A stretch of DNA of 64,000 nucleotides from Alicyclobacillus mali. GTDB lineage: Bacteria; Bacillota; Bacilli; Alicyclobacillales; Alicyclobacillaceae. Below, piece after piece: positions 49,716 to 58,856 of this stretch. Location of the stretch: NCBI RefSeq assembly GCF_017329565.1, contig NZ_JAFMTT010000013.1; one strand, written 5' to 3'. The position numbers were made by a program, and so were the translations under genes. Under the pieces are notes generated by a model. The model was not told where the DNA came from and made no database searches. It worked only from the letters and a program-made list of their open reading frames with translations. How positions within the stretch are numbered: position 1 is the first letter of the stretch; every line of letters begins with the position of its first letter.

Positions 49716-50700
49716 CATCCGCATCCGCCTCCCACTGACCCACGATTTTCACCGCATACACGCGGTTTCGCTTGCCCACGCTTCCCCAGAACGCAGGTCG
49801 TCCGTCGACATAGACGAGGGCCGGATCGCGAATCGTTTGGCGCAACACGATGGTGTCGCCCTCGCTCAGGTCGAGGATCTCGCGCACGGTCAACTCCGCT
49901 TGCCCGACTTCCACGCGAACGTCGACAGGAACACCGAGAAGTTTCGCGCGCAGCTCATCGTTCACCTGCCGCCTGCCGCTCTGAAAGGCGGGATCCATGT
50001 AATACCGGTTGCTGAGCTTGGACAGGACAGGCTCGATGGTCACGTGTGGGATGCACAGATTGATAAGACCGGTCGTTTCGCCCACGCGCACGCTGATGGT
50101 CACCACGAGCACCGTCTCGTTCGGCGTGGTGAGCTGCAAGAACTGTGGGTTGCTCTCCAACGACACAAACTGGGGATCCAGGTCCATCACGCTCTTCCAG
50201 GCCTCGACCAGGATGGACGGCACGTTTTCGAACAACCGGCGAAACAGCGAGACTTCAATGTCCGTCAACTCTCGCACGCGGTATGGACCCGCGCTGTCCC
50301 CTCCCATGTACTTGTCCAGCATGGCGAACACGACCTGAGGATTCATCTCCATCACCATGCGCCCCTCGAGGGGATGCATGTCGTAAACCTGGAGCACCGT
50401 GAGCGGCGGAATGGAGCGAATGAACTCGTCATACGGCACTTGATCGACCGATTCCACCTGGATCTGGGGAACCGACCTGAGTTGCCCTGACAGCTGGCTC
50501 GTGAGCAGCCGGCAAAAGTGCTCGTGCATGCGCCGCAGCACGCGCAGATGATCCTTCGAAAAGCGCATCGCACGCCGAAAATCGTAGACCCGCACCCGCG
50601 GATGCGCATTCGCGCGTTGCTCGGCGGCGGGATCGATCTCGCCCGTGCGAATCGCGTACAGCAGCGCGTCGATCTCGGACTGAGAAAGCACGTCGGACAA
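49705..50700 (-). CDS. fliM: Flagellar motor switch protein FliM
   Basis: FliM is the C-ring protein that binds CheY-P. The 331-residue protein starts with MSDVLSQSEIDALLYAI, the CheY-P binding peptide, followed by the CheC-like middle domain (KYMGGDSAGPYRVRELTDIE) and a C-terminal SpoA domain. The start is TTG with GGAGGTG five bases upstream. It follows fliL. Confidence 0.96.
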   Translation of the reverse strand: MSDVLSQSEIDALLYAIRTGEIDPAAEQRANAHPRVRVYDFRRAMRFSKDHLRVLRRMHEHFCRLLTSQLSGQLRSVPQIQVESVDQVPYDEFIRSIPPLTVLQVYDMHPLEGRMVMEMNPQVVFAMLDKYMGGDSAGPYRVRELTDIEVSLFRRLFENVPSILVEAWKSVMDLDPQFVSLESNPQFLQLTTPNETVLVVTISVRVGETTGLINLCIPHVTIEPVLSKLSNRYYMDPAFQSGRRQVNDELRAKLLGVPVDVRVEVGQAELTVREILDLSEGDTIVLRQTIRDPALVYVDGRPAFWGSVGKRNRVYAVKIVGQWEADADGGR

Positions 50701-50712
50701 CGTCTCACCTCC

Positions 50713-51147
50713 TCACTGCACCAGGACCTGCGAAAGATACGCCGCCGTAACTCGCCCCGTTGGGAGGAGGCGGTTGACCTGGCTCACAATCGTCGCCTTC
50801 AGGCGATTCAAACCGGCGTCGGTGCGAAGTTCGTCCGACGTAAACTCGCGCATGATGCCGTTCACCGCGTCTGAAATCTGTGGCTCCATCAGATTTAACT
50901 CGTTCTTCGTGCCCTTTGAGTCCGCCTGCAAGGTCAGCGTGAATTGAATGATCCCGCTTCCGGCCAGATTCGTGGTCATCTGAGGCAACGTGACCTGAAG
51001 ATCCGCCATCTGTTTCGCGGAAAGCTTGGGCGGAGCGCCGCCTGCAGCGTGATGCTTCTTGGAATACAGCAAATAGCCGATGGCCGCTCCTGCGATCACG
51101 ACGATGCCGAGGACGATCATCAGCATCGTGCGCACAGCCTTCTTCAT
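50713..51147 (-). CDS. fliL: Flagellar basal-body-associated protein FliL
   Basis: FliL surrounds stator units at the basal body. The 144-residue protein has one N-terminal membrane helix (about residues 8-28) and a periplasmic/outer domain with the conserved C-terminal LLPTGRVTAAYLSQVLVQ ending. The ATG overlaps the flbD stop as ATGA. Confidence 0.93.
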   Translation of the reverse strand: MKKAVRTMLMIVLGIVVIAGAAIGYLLYSKKHHAAGGAPPKLSAKQMADLQVTLPQMTTNLAGSGIIQFTLTLQADSKGTKNELNLMEPQISDAVNGIMREFTSDELRTDAGLNRLKATIVSQVNRLLPTGRVTAAYLSQVLVQ

Positions 51148-51362
51148 GCCCCGCCCCCCTCATCGCGCACGGGCGCCGCGACGAGGCCAATCCGCCGGTA
51201 CACCTCGATCATCTTTGACGCGATGGTCTCGGGATCCTCCAAGACCACGTACTTGTGTCCGTTGGTCAGTGTCACCACGGAGTCAGGCGTCCCTTCGACC
51301 AACTCGATATGCAGCGGATTGAGCCAAACGACGGTCCCATTTAATCGCGTCAAAGCAATCAT
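51144..51362 (-). CDS. flbD: Flagellar protein FlbD (SwrD)
   Basis: The 72-residue protein is a FlbD/SwrD homologue: MIALTRLNGTVVWLNPLHIE and TLTNGHKYVVLEDPE are typical. In B. subtilis this small protein (SwrD) raises motor torque. AGGGAG lies eight bases before the ATG, directly after a strong hairpin at 51378-51398. Confidence 0.93.
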   Translation of the reverse strand: MIALTRLNGTVVWLNPLHIELVEGTPDSVVTLTNGHKYVVLEDPETIASKMIEVYRRIGLVAAPVRDEGGGA

Positions 51363-51377
51363 GTGCGCATCTCCCTG

Positions 51378-51398
51378 GGGCGCGGCCGTGCCGCGCCC
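51378..51398 (-). other. Stable intercistronic hairpin between flgE and flbD
   Basis: GGGCGCGGC and GCCGCGCCC form a perfect nine-pair stem with a three-base loop in the 45-base gap between flgE and flbD. No U-tract follows. It lies just before the flbD ribosome binding site, so it may protect upstream mRNA or set the relative yield of the genes. Confidence 0.55.
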
Positions 51399-51407
51399 TC
51401 ACTTATC

Positions 51408-52319
51408 TCACGAGTTCTTCATGTTGACAAGCGCCTGCAGGATGGCGTTGTCAGTGCCGATCATGTGCGTGTTTGCCACGTATGCGTTCTGCGCCACAAT
51501 CATTTCCGCAAACTGCTGCGACAAGTCCACGTTGGAACCCTCCAGTTCGCCTGACGCGAGCGTGCCGTACGTCCCCTGACCTGGTGTCCAATAGGTCGGC
51601 TGCCCAGCCGCCGGGCTCGACGCGCTGAACAGGTTGTCACCGACGCTCACAAGCCCTTGCGGATTCGGAACCTGCGCGAGGGCAAGGTAACCAATGACTT
51701 TCGTCGTGGTGGTGGTTCCGTTCGTGATGGTCGCCGTGATCGAACCGTCGGAACCGATGCTCACGTTTGAGACGGTGTTGCCTGATCCCTGCGTCACCCC
51801 CGCAAGCTGATACACGTTGATTTCGGTGGTCGGCTGAGTGGTGCTCGCCGAGGACGGCATGCTGCTGCTACTGTACCCCTCCGCAATCACCCCGTTGGGC
51901 AGCACGAGGTTGCCGGCGCTGTCCACCGAAAAGTTCCCGGCCCGGGTCAGATACGTGTTCGTCCCATTCGTCACCACGAAGAAGCCGTTGCCCTGAATGG
52001 CGACGTTTGTCGGAACGCCTGTGGTCTCGTCCGGCCCCTGCGACATGTCCATCTGGGTCGCGCCCACCTGCACGCCGAGGCCGACCTGCTCTGGGTTGGT
52101 CCCGCCCATGCCAGTCGTCGCACTTGATCCGCCCGTGCTCGAGCCAGACGCCGTCCCGGCTGTGCCCAGGGACATCGTCTGGCTCAGCAGGTCCGCGAAT
52201 TGCACGTCCGACTGCTTAAATCCGACCGTCTCGACATTGGCGATGTTGTTGCCCACCACGTCGAGATCGGTTTGAAAGGCCTGCATACCTGAGATGGCCG
52301 AATTCATGGAACGAAGCAT
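51408..52319 (-). CDS. flgE: Flagellar hook protein FlgE
   Basis: This is the hook subunit, named FlgE in B. subtilis though it resembles FlgG. The 303-residue protein starts MLRSMNSAISGMQAFQTDLD with the VVGNNIANVETVGFK rod/hook signature, has a variable Ser/Thr/Gly-rich middle and ends with the paired helix FAEMIVAQNAYVANTHMI. GGAGGG precedes the ATG. Its place after flgD and before flbD fits hook rather than distal rod. Confidence 0.93.
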   Translation of the reverse strand: MLRSMNSAISGMQAFQTDLDVVGNNIANVETVGFKQSDVQFADLLSQTMSLGTAGTASGSSTGGSSATTGMGGTNPEQVGLGVQVGATQMDMSQGPDETTGVPTNVAIQGNGFFVVTNGTNTYLTRAGNFSVDSAGNLVLPNGVIAEGYSSSSMPSSASTTQPTTEINVYQLAGVTQGSGNTVSNVSIGSDGSITATITNGTTTTTKVIGYLALAQVPNPQGLVSVGDNLFSASSPAAGQPTYWTPGQGTYGTLASGELEGSNVDLSQQFAEMIVAQNAYVANTHMIGTDNAILQALVNMKNS

Positions 52320-52379
52320 GTCGAGTTCCCTCCAGTCGCGCCGTCCCCGGAGTTCAGTCGATCCCCCCGGGCAGGCCCC

Positions 52380-52763
52380 CTAACGGTCCGGCCTGGACAC
52401 AAAGACGACGCTGTCAATTTGGGTTACAATTGGATGTTCCTCGTGCTTCAGGGCCGTCACCAGCGTTCGAGATGGCAGGTGAACCACGAAACCCACGTCT
52501 CCCATCACCATGTAGGTGTCCCGCGCGCCCTTCGATTCGGCCTGCTTCGCCGCTTGCTCCATGGCGCGCCAATCCCCTGCGGTCAGCGAAATGCCGCGCT
52601 CCTCCATACGATGGTTAGCGTGCTGACTCACGCGCCAAGACGCGATCGTGTCCTGCATCACCTGCCGAAAAGAGCCAGGTTCGCCGCGCTGACCCGAACT
52701 GGGTGCACCTCCACGGATCGAAAGGTCCGTGCCCTGCCATGCCCAGGAAACGGGATCGATCAC
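52380..52763 (-). CDS. Small flagellar-operon protein (TIGR02530-like)
   Basis: The 127-residue protein matches, from memory, a small family found in Firmicute flagellar operons between flgD and flgE. The recognisable segment is ANHRMEERGISLTAGDWRAM, followed by MVMGDVGFVVHLPSRTLVTAL and a C-terminal VFVSRPDR. The function is not known to me. It starts at GTG overlapping the flgD stop as GTGA, so it is translated with flgD. Confidence 0.82.
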   Translation of the reverse strand: MIDPVSWAWQGTDLSIRGGAPSSGQRGEPGSFRQVMQDTIASWRVSQHANHRMEERGISLTAGDWRAMEQAAKQAESKGARDTYMVMGDVGFVVHLPSRTLVTALKHEEHPIVTQIDSVVFVSRPDR

Positions 52764-53251
52764 GACGTGCCGACCACCTGCGTCAACGGATACGACGTGC
52801 CATTGACCACGATTTCGGGGCTGCCTTGATTCATGGTCACGGATGAGACCGTTCCCTGAACCTGATTCCCACTCGCGTCCTGGACCGTGACCGACGCCCC
52901 GATGAGGCTGTGCGCCATCAGCAGGCTCATCTCGCTCCCCAAGCTTTGCACGGCGCTGAGAACCTGCGCATCGGTCTGCGCCACCTGGGTCATTTCTTCC
53001 AGAGCGCTGAACTGCGCTAGCTGCGCCAGCATTTGCGTGTTGTCAACGGGATTGAGCGGATCCTGATTTTGCAGCTGCGTCACCAACAGCTGCATGAAGT
53101 CGTTCTCGTTGAGCGAATTGAGGCCGGTCTGCGAGACGGAGTTACCTGCACTGTTCGTCGTCCCACTCGCGGCTCCAGCCTGGGAGATGGCTTGTCCGCT
53201 CAACGAGTTGCTGGTTGTGGACCCAAGCGATGAGGTTGCATTGACCGTCAC
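52760..53251 (-). CDS. flgD: Hook assembly scaffolding protein FlgD
   Basis: FlgD caps the growing hook. The protein is about 163 residues with the family block NENDFMQLLVTQLQNQDPLN followed by QMLAQLAQFSALEEMTQV. It is short and lacks the tudor/FnIII-like C-terminal insertion of enterobacterial FlgD, as in B. subtilis. The GTG at 53251 is chosen because GGAG is seven bases upstream; the frame is open five codons further to a GTG that overlaps the fliK stop. The N-terminal 50 residues are Ser/Thr/Gly/Asn-rich, as expected of a secreted substrate. Confidence 0.92.
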   Translation of the reverse strand: MTVNATSSLGSTTSNSLSGQAISQAGAASGTTNSAGNSVSQTGLNSLNENDFMQLLVTQLQNQDPLNPVDNTQMLAQLAQFSALEEMTQVAQTDAQVLSAVQSLGSEMSLLMAHSLIGASVTVQDASGNQVQGTVSSVTMNQGSPEIVVNGTSYPLTQVVGTS

Positions 53252-53262
53252 AATCTCACTCC

Positions 53263-54525
53263 TCACGCGTAGAGATTGATGAGCGACACTGATCCCTCGT
53301 CTTCAGCGCCATATTTCGCGCGAAACGCGCGGGCAGCGCCGATGCTCCCGACGTTCGCGGTCCCCGCCTTCGACGCATCCTCTCCGTCTCGTTGCCGTCC
53401 CCCGCTGCCCGTTTGGCCTGCATCCGTATCCAATCCGACGCTCACTTCATGTACGGATAGTCCGCCTTGCGCCATCTGCTGGACGAGTGCTGGAAGCTGT
53501 GCAGCCAGCAGGTTTGCGCTTGCCGAACTGGACGCCACCAGCTGGATCTGAAGCCCATCGTCACCGTGGTGGACAATGACTTTCAGCGCGCCCAACTCCT
53601 TCGGCTCAAGCGCCACCATCAACGTCTTCGGTTCGGCCTCGCCGGCCGACGTCACCCATGCACGCAGGTCGTCGCCGAGCGCGCCGAGGTTCGACGTCAC
53701 CACCGGCGCTGTGTCCGGCTTCTTGGCCTCGTCGAACTGTGTACCATAGACAACCGATCCGCTGACCGGTGACGCAATCGGCGTACGCAGATCCACTTCC
53801 TTGTCGGCATGTGAGGATGGCGAGCCGCCCGACGACAGTGTCGCGCGCTCCATTTGCCGATGCAGGCTTCGCGCGGCGGTCAGCGGCATGTCACCTTCGG
53901 CGACGGCTAGGTGCGGCTTTGCGCTTGAGTCGGTGCTGCTCGCGACGCTCGCCTGTTGCCTTTCGACTTCACGGCCGAAGACACGCGCAACGCTTTGCAC
54001 CGTGCGAGGAGCGAGATCGAAGGCTTGTGGCGCCTGGCGCGGAGCGACGTGCTCGACGTCTAGCGTTCCGGTCTCGTCACCTACGTCTGCGCTTTGAACC
54101 GAATGCGCCAATACCGCAGGATCTGGCGAAATCACCCGTTTGTCCGCCGCCTCACGGGCACCCTCCGCAGCCGTGTTCGCTCGCTTCATGGTATCGGAAA
54201 ACATCACCTCGGACGACTGCGAAGCGCTCGTCTGTACGTTCTGTGCGCGAGGAGATGAAGGCTCGACATCCATATGGGCTGTCCCAGCGAGTGTCGCGCG
54301 GACGACAGACGTGTTCACCGCGGATGGCGTTTTGCTTTGCCCCGCCGAGGCGTCCGGTTCGCTCGCATCCACGGGCGATCCGGCGTGCGCCAACGCACCG
54401 AACTGCGCGAAGATGGCCGCCCAGACTTCCGACACGTCCAACTGACGCTTGTCCTTTGACCCGGGCTTACCAGGCGAATCCCCTGCATTTCCCTGACTCG
54501 ACGCCGCCACATTCGTCACATTCAC
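53263..54525 (-). CDS. fliK: Flagellar hook-length control protein FliK
   Basis: FliK measures hook length and triggers the FlhB switch. The N-terminal 300 residues are low-complexity and Ser/Ala/Asp-rich, typical of the unfolded ruler. The conserved C-terminal domain is seen in LMVALEPKELGALKVIVHHG and LLAAQLPALVQQMAQGG. The GTG at 54525 is used because AAAGGAGG lies just upstream, giving about 420 residues. It lies between ylxF and flgD. Confidence 0.9.
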   Translation of the reverse strand: MNVTNVAASSQGNAGDSPGKPGSKDKRQLDVSEVWAAIFAQFGALAHAGSPVDASEPDASAGQSKTPSAVNTSVVRATLAGTAHMDVEPSSPRAQNVQTSASQSSEVMFSDTMKRANTAAEGAREAADKRVISPDPAVLAHSVQSADVGDETGTLDVEHVAPRQAPQAFDLAPRTVQSVARVFGREVERQQASVASSTDSSAKPHLAVAEGDMPLTAARSLHRQMERATLSSGGSPSSHADKEVDLRTPIASPVSGSVVYGTQFDEAKKPDTAPVVTSNLGALGDDLRAWVTSAGEAEPKTLMVALEPKELGALKVIVHHGDDGLQIQLVASSSASANLLAAQLPALVQQMAQGGLSVHEVSVGLDTDAGQTGSGGRQRDGEDASKAGTANVGSIGAARAFRAKYGAEDEGSVSLINLYA

Positions 54526-54551
54526 ATATTCACCTCCTTTCAACGCCAAGT

Positions 54552-55286
54552 TCATGGAGACGCAGTGGCAGTTGCCGTTGCATTTGACAGCGCGGCAATT
54601 TGACTATCCCGCGCCGACTGTTGCAACAAGGCGCTCGCCGTCGCCGGAGGAAGCGCCTGAAGGATTGGCCCCGAAGCATCGGGACTCAAGGACTCAATCG
54701 CCCAGGCCGCTTGAGAGGCGGGCATGTGCTCGATGACCTGCGCTGCCGCCGCCGGATCCATCTGGGCGAGAATCTTCGCTTCGGCCGAACCTTGCTTCTC
54801 ACCGTTGGAGATGGAGGCCAGTTCCGCGCGCAAACTCTTCACCTGATCCTGCAGCGAGGCCGCGTGTTCTCGCGACGCGGACAACTGGTTGTTGAGTGAC
54901 GCCACCTGCGACTCGAGCGATTGAATCTGCGACCGCTCAATGCTGATGGTCTGCCGCAGGGCCTGATCCTGCGCCGAAACGGGCTGACTGCGTTTGCCAC
55001 CGAACCAATGCTGCACGTCCTGCCACAGGGGCACCCCGAGCACCACGAGCACAGCGGCAAGGGCGGCGGCTGCCACGACGAGCGGAATGAAGATTAGAAG
55101 AAGCATGGTGACCATCCTGCGGCCAAAGCTTGGCTTTTTTTCATCCAACGAATCATGGAGTTGAACGCCCTGTTGGTCCGTGGCGCGCCCGGTGCGCCCG
55201 GGGACTGGTTGGCTCTCGCGCGGCGCTCTCGGCGGCGCCGATTCGGGCTTGGCTCGCCCGGTCACCGAAGATCGCTTGGCTTCCAT
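54552..55286 (-). CDS. ylxF: YlxF/MotE-like flagellar membrane protein
   Basis: The 244-residue protein has a polar N-terminus, one membrane helix (about residues 60-85), a coiled coil (about 115-165, SQIQSLESQVASLNNQLSAS) and a C-terminal MgtE-N-like helical domain (ILAQMDPAAAAQVIEHMP). This is the architecture of YlxF/MotE proteins between fliJ and fliK in Firmicute flagellar operons; the role is not settled. It overlaps fliJ by 25 bases. Confidence 0.88.
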   Translation of the reverse strand: MEAKRSSVTGRAKPESAPPRAPRESQPVPGRTGRATDQQGVQLHDSLDEKKPSFGRRMVTMLLLIFIPLVVAAAALAAVLVVLGVPLWQDVQHWFGGKRSQPVSAQDQALRQTISIERSQIQSLESQVASLNNQLSASREHAASLQDQVKSLRAELASISNGEKQGSAEAKILAQMDPAAAAQVIEHMPASQAAWAIESLSPDASGPILQALPPATASALLQQSARDSQIAALSNATATATASP

Positions 55287-55717
55287 GAGCGCCGTGCCCC
55301 CCGCATGACGGCATGTTCATCCAACTCGGCCTGCAGGACTCGTTCTTCGCCCCGCCGCGCCGCGTCGTCAAGGCGCATTCGCAGTGACTTCCATCGCTCC
55401 GCCTCGCGATAGCGCGCCTGCAATGCTTCCCTCCTGTATTCCGCTTCTCGCGCGCTCGCCTCGCTCTCCGCAGTCAATTCGCTCTCCTGTTGTTCAAGAC
55501 GCTTCGCAAACGCCTCCACCACGCCCCAATCTCTCGCATGGCACAGTTCCGATGTGGTCGCAAGCGTTTGGATGAGCCGCGCTTCTGTCTCCCGCAGTCG
55601 GTCAGAGACCTCGTTCTGCAGGCGCACAGCGGCGGCGAACTCCGCTTCCGCAATTGTTTGCCACTTCGCGCAAATCGCCTCGTATCGCTTGGCCAACCGA
55701 TGAATGGACGTGTTCAT
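55262..55717 (-). CDS. fliJ: Flagellar export chaperone FliJ
   Basis: FliJ is the coiled-coil central stalk of the export ATPase complex. The 151-residue protein is almost entirely helical and charged, with heptad-like spacing from residue 10 to 140. It overlaps fliI by four bases. Sequence identity in this family is low, so the call rests on length, coiled coil and position after fliI. Confidence 0.9.
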   Translation of the reverse strand: MNTSIHRLAKRYEAICAKWQTIAEAEFAAAVRLQNEVSDRLRETEARLIQTLATTSELCHARDWGVVEAFAKRLEQQESELTAESEASAREAEYRREALQARYREAERWKSLRMRLDDAARRGEERVLQAELDEHAVMRGARRSWKPSDLR

Positions 55718-57036
55718 TGACGTTCCCTCGCAAGATTGATCAATTGCGTGATGGCTTCCTCAAATGCGACGACTTCACCCTTCTTCTGCCTTAGAAATGA
55801 CAGGATGTCGGGCATCCGCTCGATGGCTTCGTCCACCGCCGGATCGGAACCCTGACGGTACGCGCCAATTCGAAGCAGATCCTCGATTTCTCCATACCTC
55901 GCCATCCATTCCCTCAGGCGCTCGGCAGCCAAGCGATGACCATCGGTCGCGATGGACGGGAAGAGGCGCGACAGGCTCTGAAGGACGTCGATGGCGGGAA
56001 ACTGCCCCCGGTTGGCGAGCGCACGAGAAAGCACGATGTGCCCGTCCAGAATGCCTCGCACCGCATCCGCAATCGGATCGTGAATGTCGTCAGCTTCGAC
56101 GAGGACCGTGTATACGGCCGTAATGGCGCCCACAGGGCCCGGGCCCGCGCGTTCGAGCAGAACTGGCAGCTTGGCGAACACGCTGGGCGTATAACCGCGG
56201 GACGACGGGGGCTCTCCCATGGCGAGACCGACCTCGCGTTCCGCCATCGCGAACCTCGTCAGGGAGTCCATCATCAACGTCACGTCCTTGCCCTCGTCGC
56301 GAAAGTACTCGGCGATAGCCGTGGCCACAAAAGCTGCCTTGCTGCGCACGTAGGCGGGCTCATCGGACGTCGACACAATCACGACACTGCGCCTCAGCCC
56401 GTCTTCCCCAAGATCGTCCTCGAGGAATTCCCTCACCTCTCGCCCTCGCTCGCCCACGAGCGCAATGACGTGGACGTCCGCCCGTCCGCCGCGAGCCATC
56501 ATGCTGACCAGCGTACTCTTTCCCACACCGCTTCCCGCGAACAGCCCAATGCGCTGGCCCCGACCGATGGTGAGAAGCGCGTCGATGGCTCGCACGCCCG
56601 TTGCATAAGGCGCGCGGATTCGCCCCCGGCGGAGTGGAGAAATGGAGGGTGCGTCCACAGTTCTCCACACCAGTGGGCCGGCCAACGGCCCCCGCTCATC
56701 GATGGGCTCGCCGAGCCCATTCAGCACACGGCCCACCAGCCCCGGCCCACAGCGGATGCGGAAGGGTTGGTCCAGAAAGCGCACCGGCGTCCCTGGCGAC
56801 ACGTCCGGCAGCGGACCCAGCGGGACCACATACAGCCGCCCTTCGTGAAATCCGATGACCTCGCCCAGCCCTTCCAGCTCGCCGCCGATGGCGCACAGTT
56901 CCCCGAGCGACGCCGTCGGCCCGGTGACCTCGAGCGTGTGCCCGATGATGCGCATCACCCGCCCTGCGCGGCGAACCAAACGCCTTTGCTCGACGGCTCG
57001 AATCGCCTCCGCGACCCACCCCGGATCATGCGCCAT
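55714..57036 (-). CDS. fliI: Flagellum-specific ATP synthase FliI
   Basis: FliI is the hexameric export ATPase related to F1-beta. The 440-residue protein has Walker A in GLFAGSGVGKSTLVSMM (168-175), LVGERGREVREFLEDDLG, Walker B around VTLMMDSLTRFAMAEREV and GEPPSSRGYTPSVFAKLP. It starts at ATG with GAGGGG upstream and overlaps fliH by 11 bases. Confidence 0.97.
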   Translation of the reverse strand: MAHDPGWVAEAIRAVEQRRLVRRAGRVMRIIGHTLEVTGPTASLGELCAIGGELEGLGEVIGFHEGRLYVVPLGPLPDVSPGTPVRFLDQPFRIRCGPGLVGRVLNGLGEPIDERGPLAGPLVWRTVDAPSISPLRRGRIRAPYATGVRAIDALLTIGRGQRIGLFAGSGVGKSTLVSMMARGGRADVHVIALVGERGREVREFLEDDLGEDGLRRSVVIVSTSDEPAYVRSKAAFVATAIAEYFRDEGKDVTLMMDSLTRFAMAEREVGLAMGEPPSSRGYTPSVFAKLPVLLERAGPGPVGAITAVYTVLVEADDIHDPIADAVRGILDGHIVLSRALANRGQFPAIDVLQSLSRLFPSIATDGHRLAAERLREWMARYGEIEDLLRIGAYRQGSDPAVDEAIERMPDILSFLRQKKGEVVAFEEAITQLINLARERQ

Positions 57037-57814
57037 GAGGCCCCTCCTCTGTGATTTCCGCCAGCACGCGGGATAGCTCGTCCAAACGAGCCTCCACGCG
57101 CGCGTCGATCTCGACCCCGTCCGAGGCGATCACACAATCGCCAGGGCTGAGCGAAAGGTCCGGCACGACCTGGACAGCGAGGTTCCCGCCGTGTCGGAGC
57201 GAAAGAACTGGGGCCGCCTCGCGAAGCGCCTCGCAATCCGCAGGGTGAACGCGCACGTACACCGTGGAGGCTGCCACGACGTGTCCGAGGAACTCGTCGA
57301 CCAGTTTGGCCACATCCGCAGACTCAAGCGCCAATTCTCGCTGCAGGATCCTGCGCGCGATCGCGACGACAAGCTGCAGCACAGCTTCGCGCTGATGCAC
57401 AAGGCGATGCGTGGATTCCCGGCGAAGTTCGTCCGCCAGCGAGTCCACCTGGACCTGAAGTCGCGCGCGCTCTTGTGCGAGTTCGCGCTGCGCCTCCAGC
57501 CGTCCCTCTCGGATGCCCTGTTCCCGCCCCTCCCGTTCAGCTGCTTGTGCGCGCCGTTCACCCTCCAGGCGAGCCTCCTCCAGGATGGCGGACGCCTTCT
57601 CCATGGCTTCCGCGACGATTTGTTGAGCCCTTCGTTCCGCATCCGCCAGGATATTTGCGGCCACCTGCCCCCAGGCCTCGTCGTCCACTGATGGCTCCCG
57701 CATCGACGCCGCAGATTCCGATACTGAATCTGAAATCAGAGCTTCGGTAAAGGCCGGGATCGGGATGGAGTCCGTCAATGGCGCGATCCGGCCTCGTTTG
57801 ACGACGCTAGACAA
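57026..57814 (-). CDS. fliH: Flagellar assembly protein FliH
   Basis: FliH is the peripheral stalk and negative regulator of FliI. The protein is about 262 residues with a long charged coiled coil (about 55-130, rich in Glu, Arg, Ala and Gln) and a C-terminal domain with VYVRVHPADCEAL and LSPGDCVIASDGVEIDAR, the FliH/V-ATPase-E-like fold. The TTG at 57814 is chosen: GGAGGTGA lies eight bases upstream, while the GTG four codons earlier abuts it. It overlaps the end of fliG. Confidence 0.9.
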   Translation of the reverse strand: MSSVVKRGRIAPLTDSIPIPAFTEALISDSVSESAASMREPSVDDEAWGQVAANILADAERRAQQIVAEAMEKASAILEEARLEGERRAQAAEREGREQGIREGRLEAQRELAQERARLQVQVDSLADELRRESTHRLVHQREAVLQLVVAIARRILQRELALESADVAKLVDEFLGHVVAASTVYVRVHPADCEALREAAPVLSLRHGGNLAVQVVPDLSLSPGDCVIASDGVEIDARVEARLDELSRVLAEITEEGPHGA

Positions 57815-58817
57815 TGATGTCGTCACCTCCCCCGCGCGACACGACGATCTCGCCCAGATCCTCGAGATGGCGGATCACGCCGACGATGCGCTGCTGCGCG
57901 TCCTCGACGTCGCGAAGGCGGACAGGGCCCATGTACTCCATGTCCTCCTTGAACTGTTCCGCCATTCGCTTGGACATGTTGTTGAAAATGACCTCCTTGA
58001 CGTCGTCCCTCGCGACGCGGAGCGCGAGTTGAAGGTCTCTCGCATCCACCTCGCGAATGACGCGCTGAATGGCCTTCGAGTCGAGGAAAATAATGTCCTC
58101 GAAGACAAACATCCGCTTCTTGATCTCGTCGACGAGTTCCGGGTCCCGTTTGGCCAATTCCTCGAGAATGGTCTTCTCCGTAGCGCGATCCACGCCATTC
58201 AAAATCTCGACAATCGCCTCGATGCCGCCCGCCTGCTGGTTATCCACGCTCGTCATGGTCGAGAGTTTGCTCTCCAAAATTTCTTCCACCTCAGCCACGA
58301 CGTCCGGGGAAGTTCCTTTCATGGTCGCAATTCTCCGGGCCACTTCGGCCTGAAGCTCAGACGGCAGGGCGGAAAGAACGGCCGCCGCCTGGCTCGACTC
58401 CAGGTAGGCCAACACCAGGGCAATGGTTTGCGGATGTTCGTCCTGCAAAAAGCTCAGAATTTGGCTTGGGTCCGCCTTGCGCGCAAAGTGAAAAGGTCGA
58501 ACCTGTAAGGACGACGTCAGCCGCGCCAGAACCTCCTGCGCCCCCTGTGCGCCCAACGCCCGCTCCAAAACCTCGCGGGCATAGTCGATGCCGCCCGTCT
58601 GGATGTAATCCCGAGCCATGGCGAGATCGCGGAACTCCTCAAGGATAGACTCGCGCTGCTCCATGCCCACCTTGTTGACGTTCGCGATCTCGAACGTGAG
58701 CTGTTCCACCTCTTCCGGCGACAAACGCTTCATGACCTGTGCTGCCACCTCTTGGCCCAGCGCGATCATGAGCACCGCTGCTTTCTGCCTCCCGGTCAAC
58801 GACGACCGCCGCTGCAC
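57807..58817 (-). CDS. fliG: Flagellar motor switch protein FliG
   Basis: FliG is the rotor protein that interacts with the stators. The protein is about 336 residues: N-terminal GRQKAAVLMIALGQEVAAQV, the middle EHPQTIALVLAYL motif, and the C-terminal torque domain with charged residues in IQRVIREVDARDLQLAL. The GTG at 58817 has GGAGG eight bases upstream; the GTG two codons earlier is too close. Confidence 0.96.
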   Translation of the reverse strand: MQRRSSLTGRQKAAVLMIALGQEVAAQVMKRLSPEEVEQLTFEIANVNKVGMEQRESILEEFRDLAMARDYIQTGGIDYAREVLERALGAQGAQEVLARLTSSLQVRPFHFARKADPSQILSFLQDEHPQTIALVLAYLESSQAAAVLSALPSELQAEVARRIATMKGTSPDVVAEVEEILESKLSTMTSVDNQQAGGIEAIVEILNGVDRATEKTILEELAKRDPELVDEIKKRMFVFEDIIFLDSKAIQRVIREVDARDLQLALRVARDDVKEVIFNNMSKRMAEQFKEDMEYMGPVRLRDVEDAQQRIVGVIRHLEDLGEIVVSRGGGDDIIV

Positions 58818-58856
58818 ACCCACCGCCTCCTGTCTCTCTACGGGATGGCGATCGCC

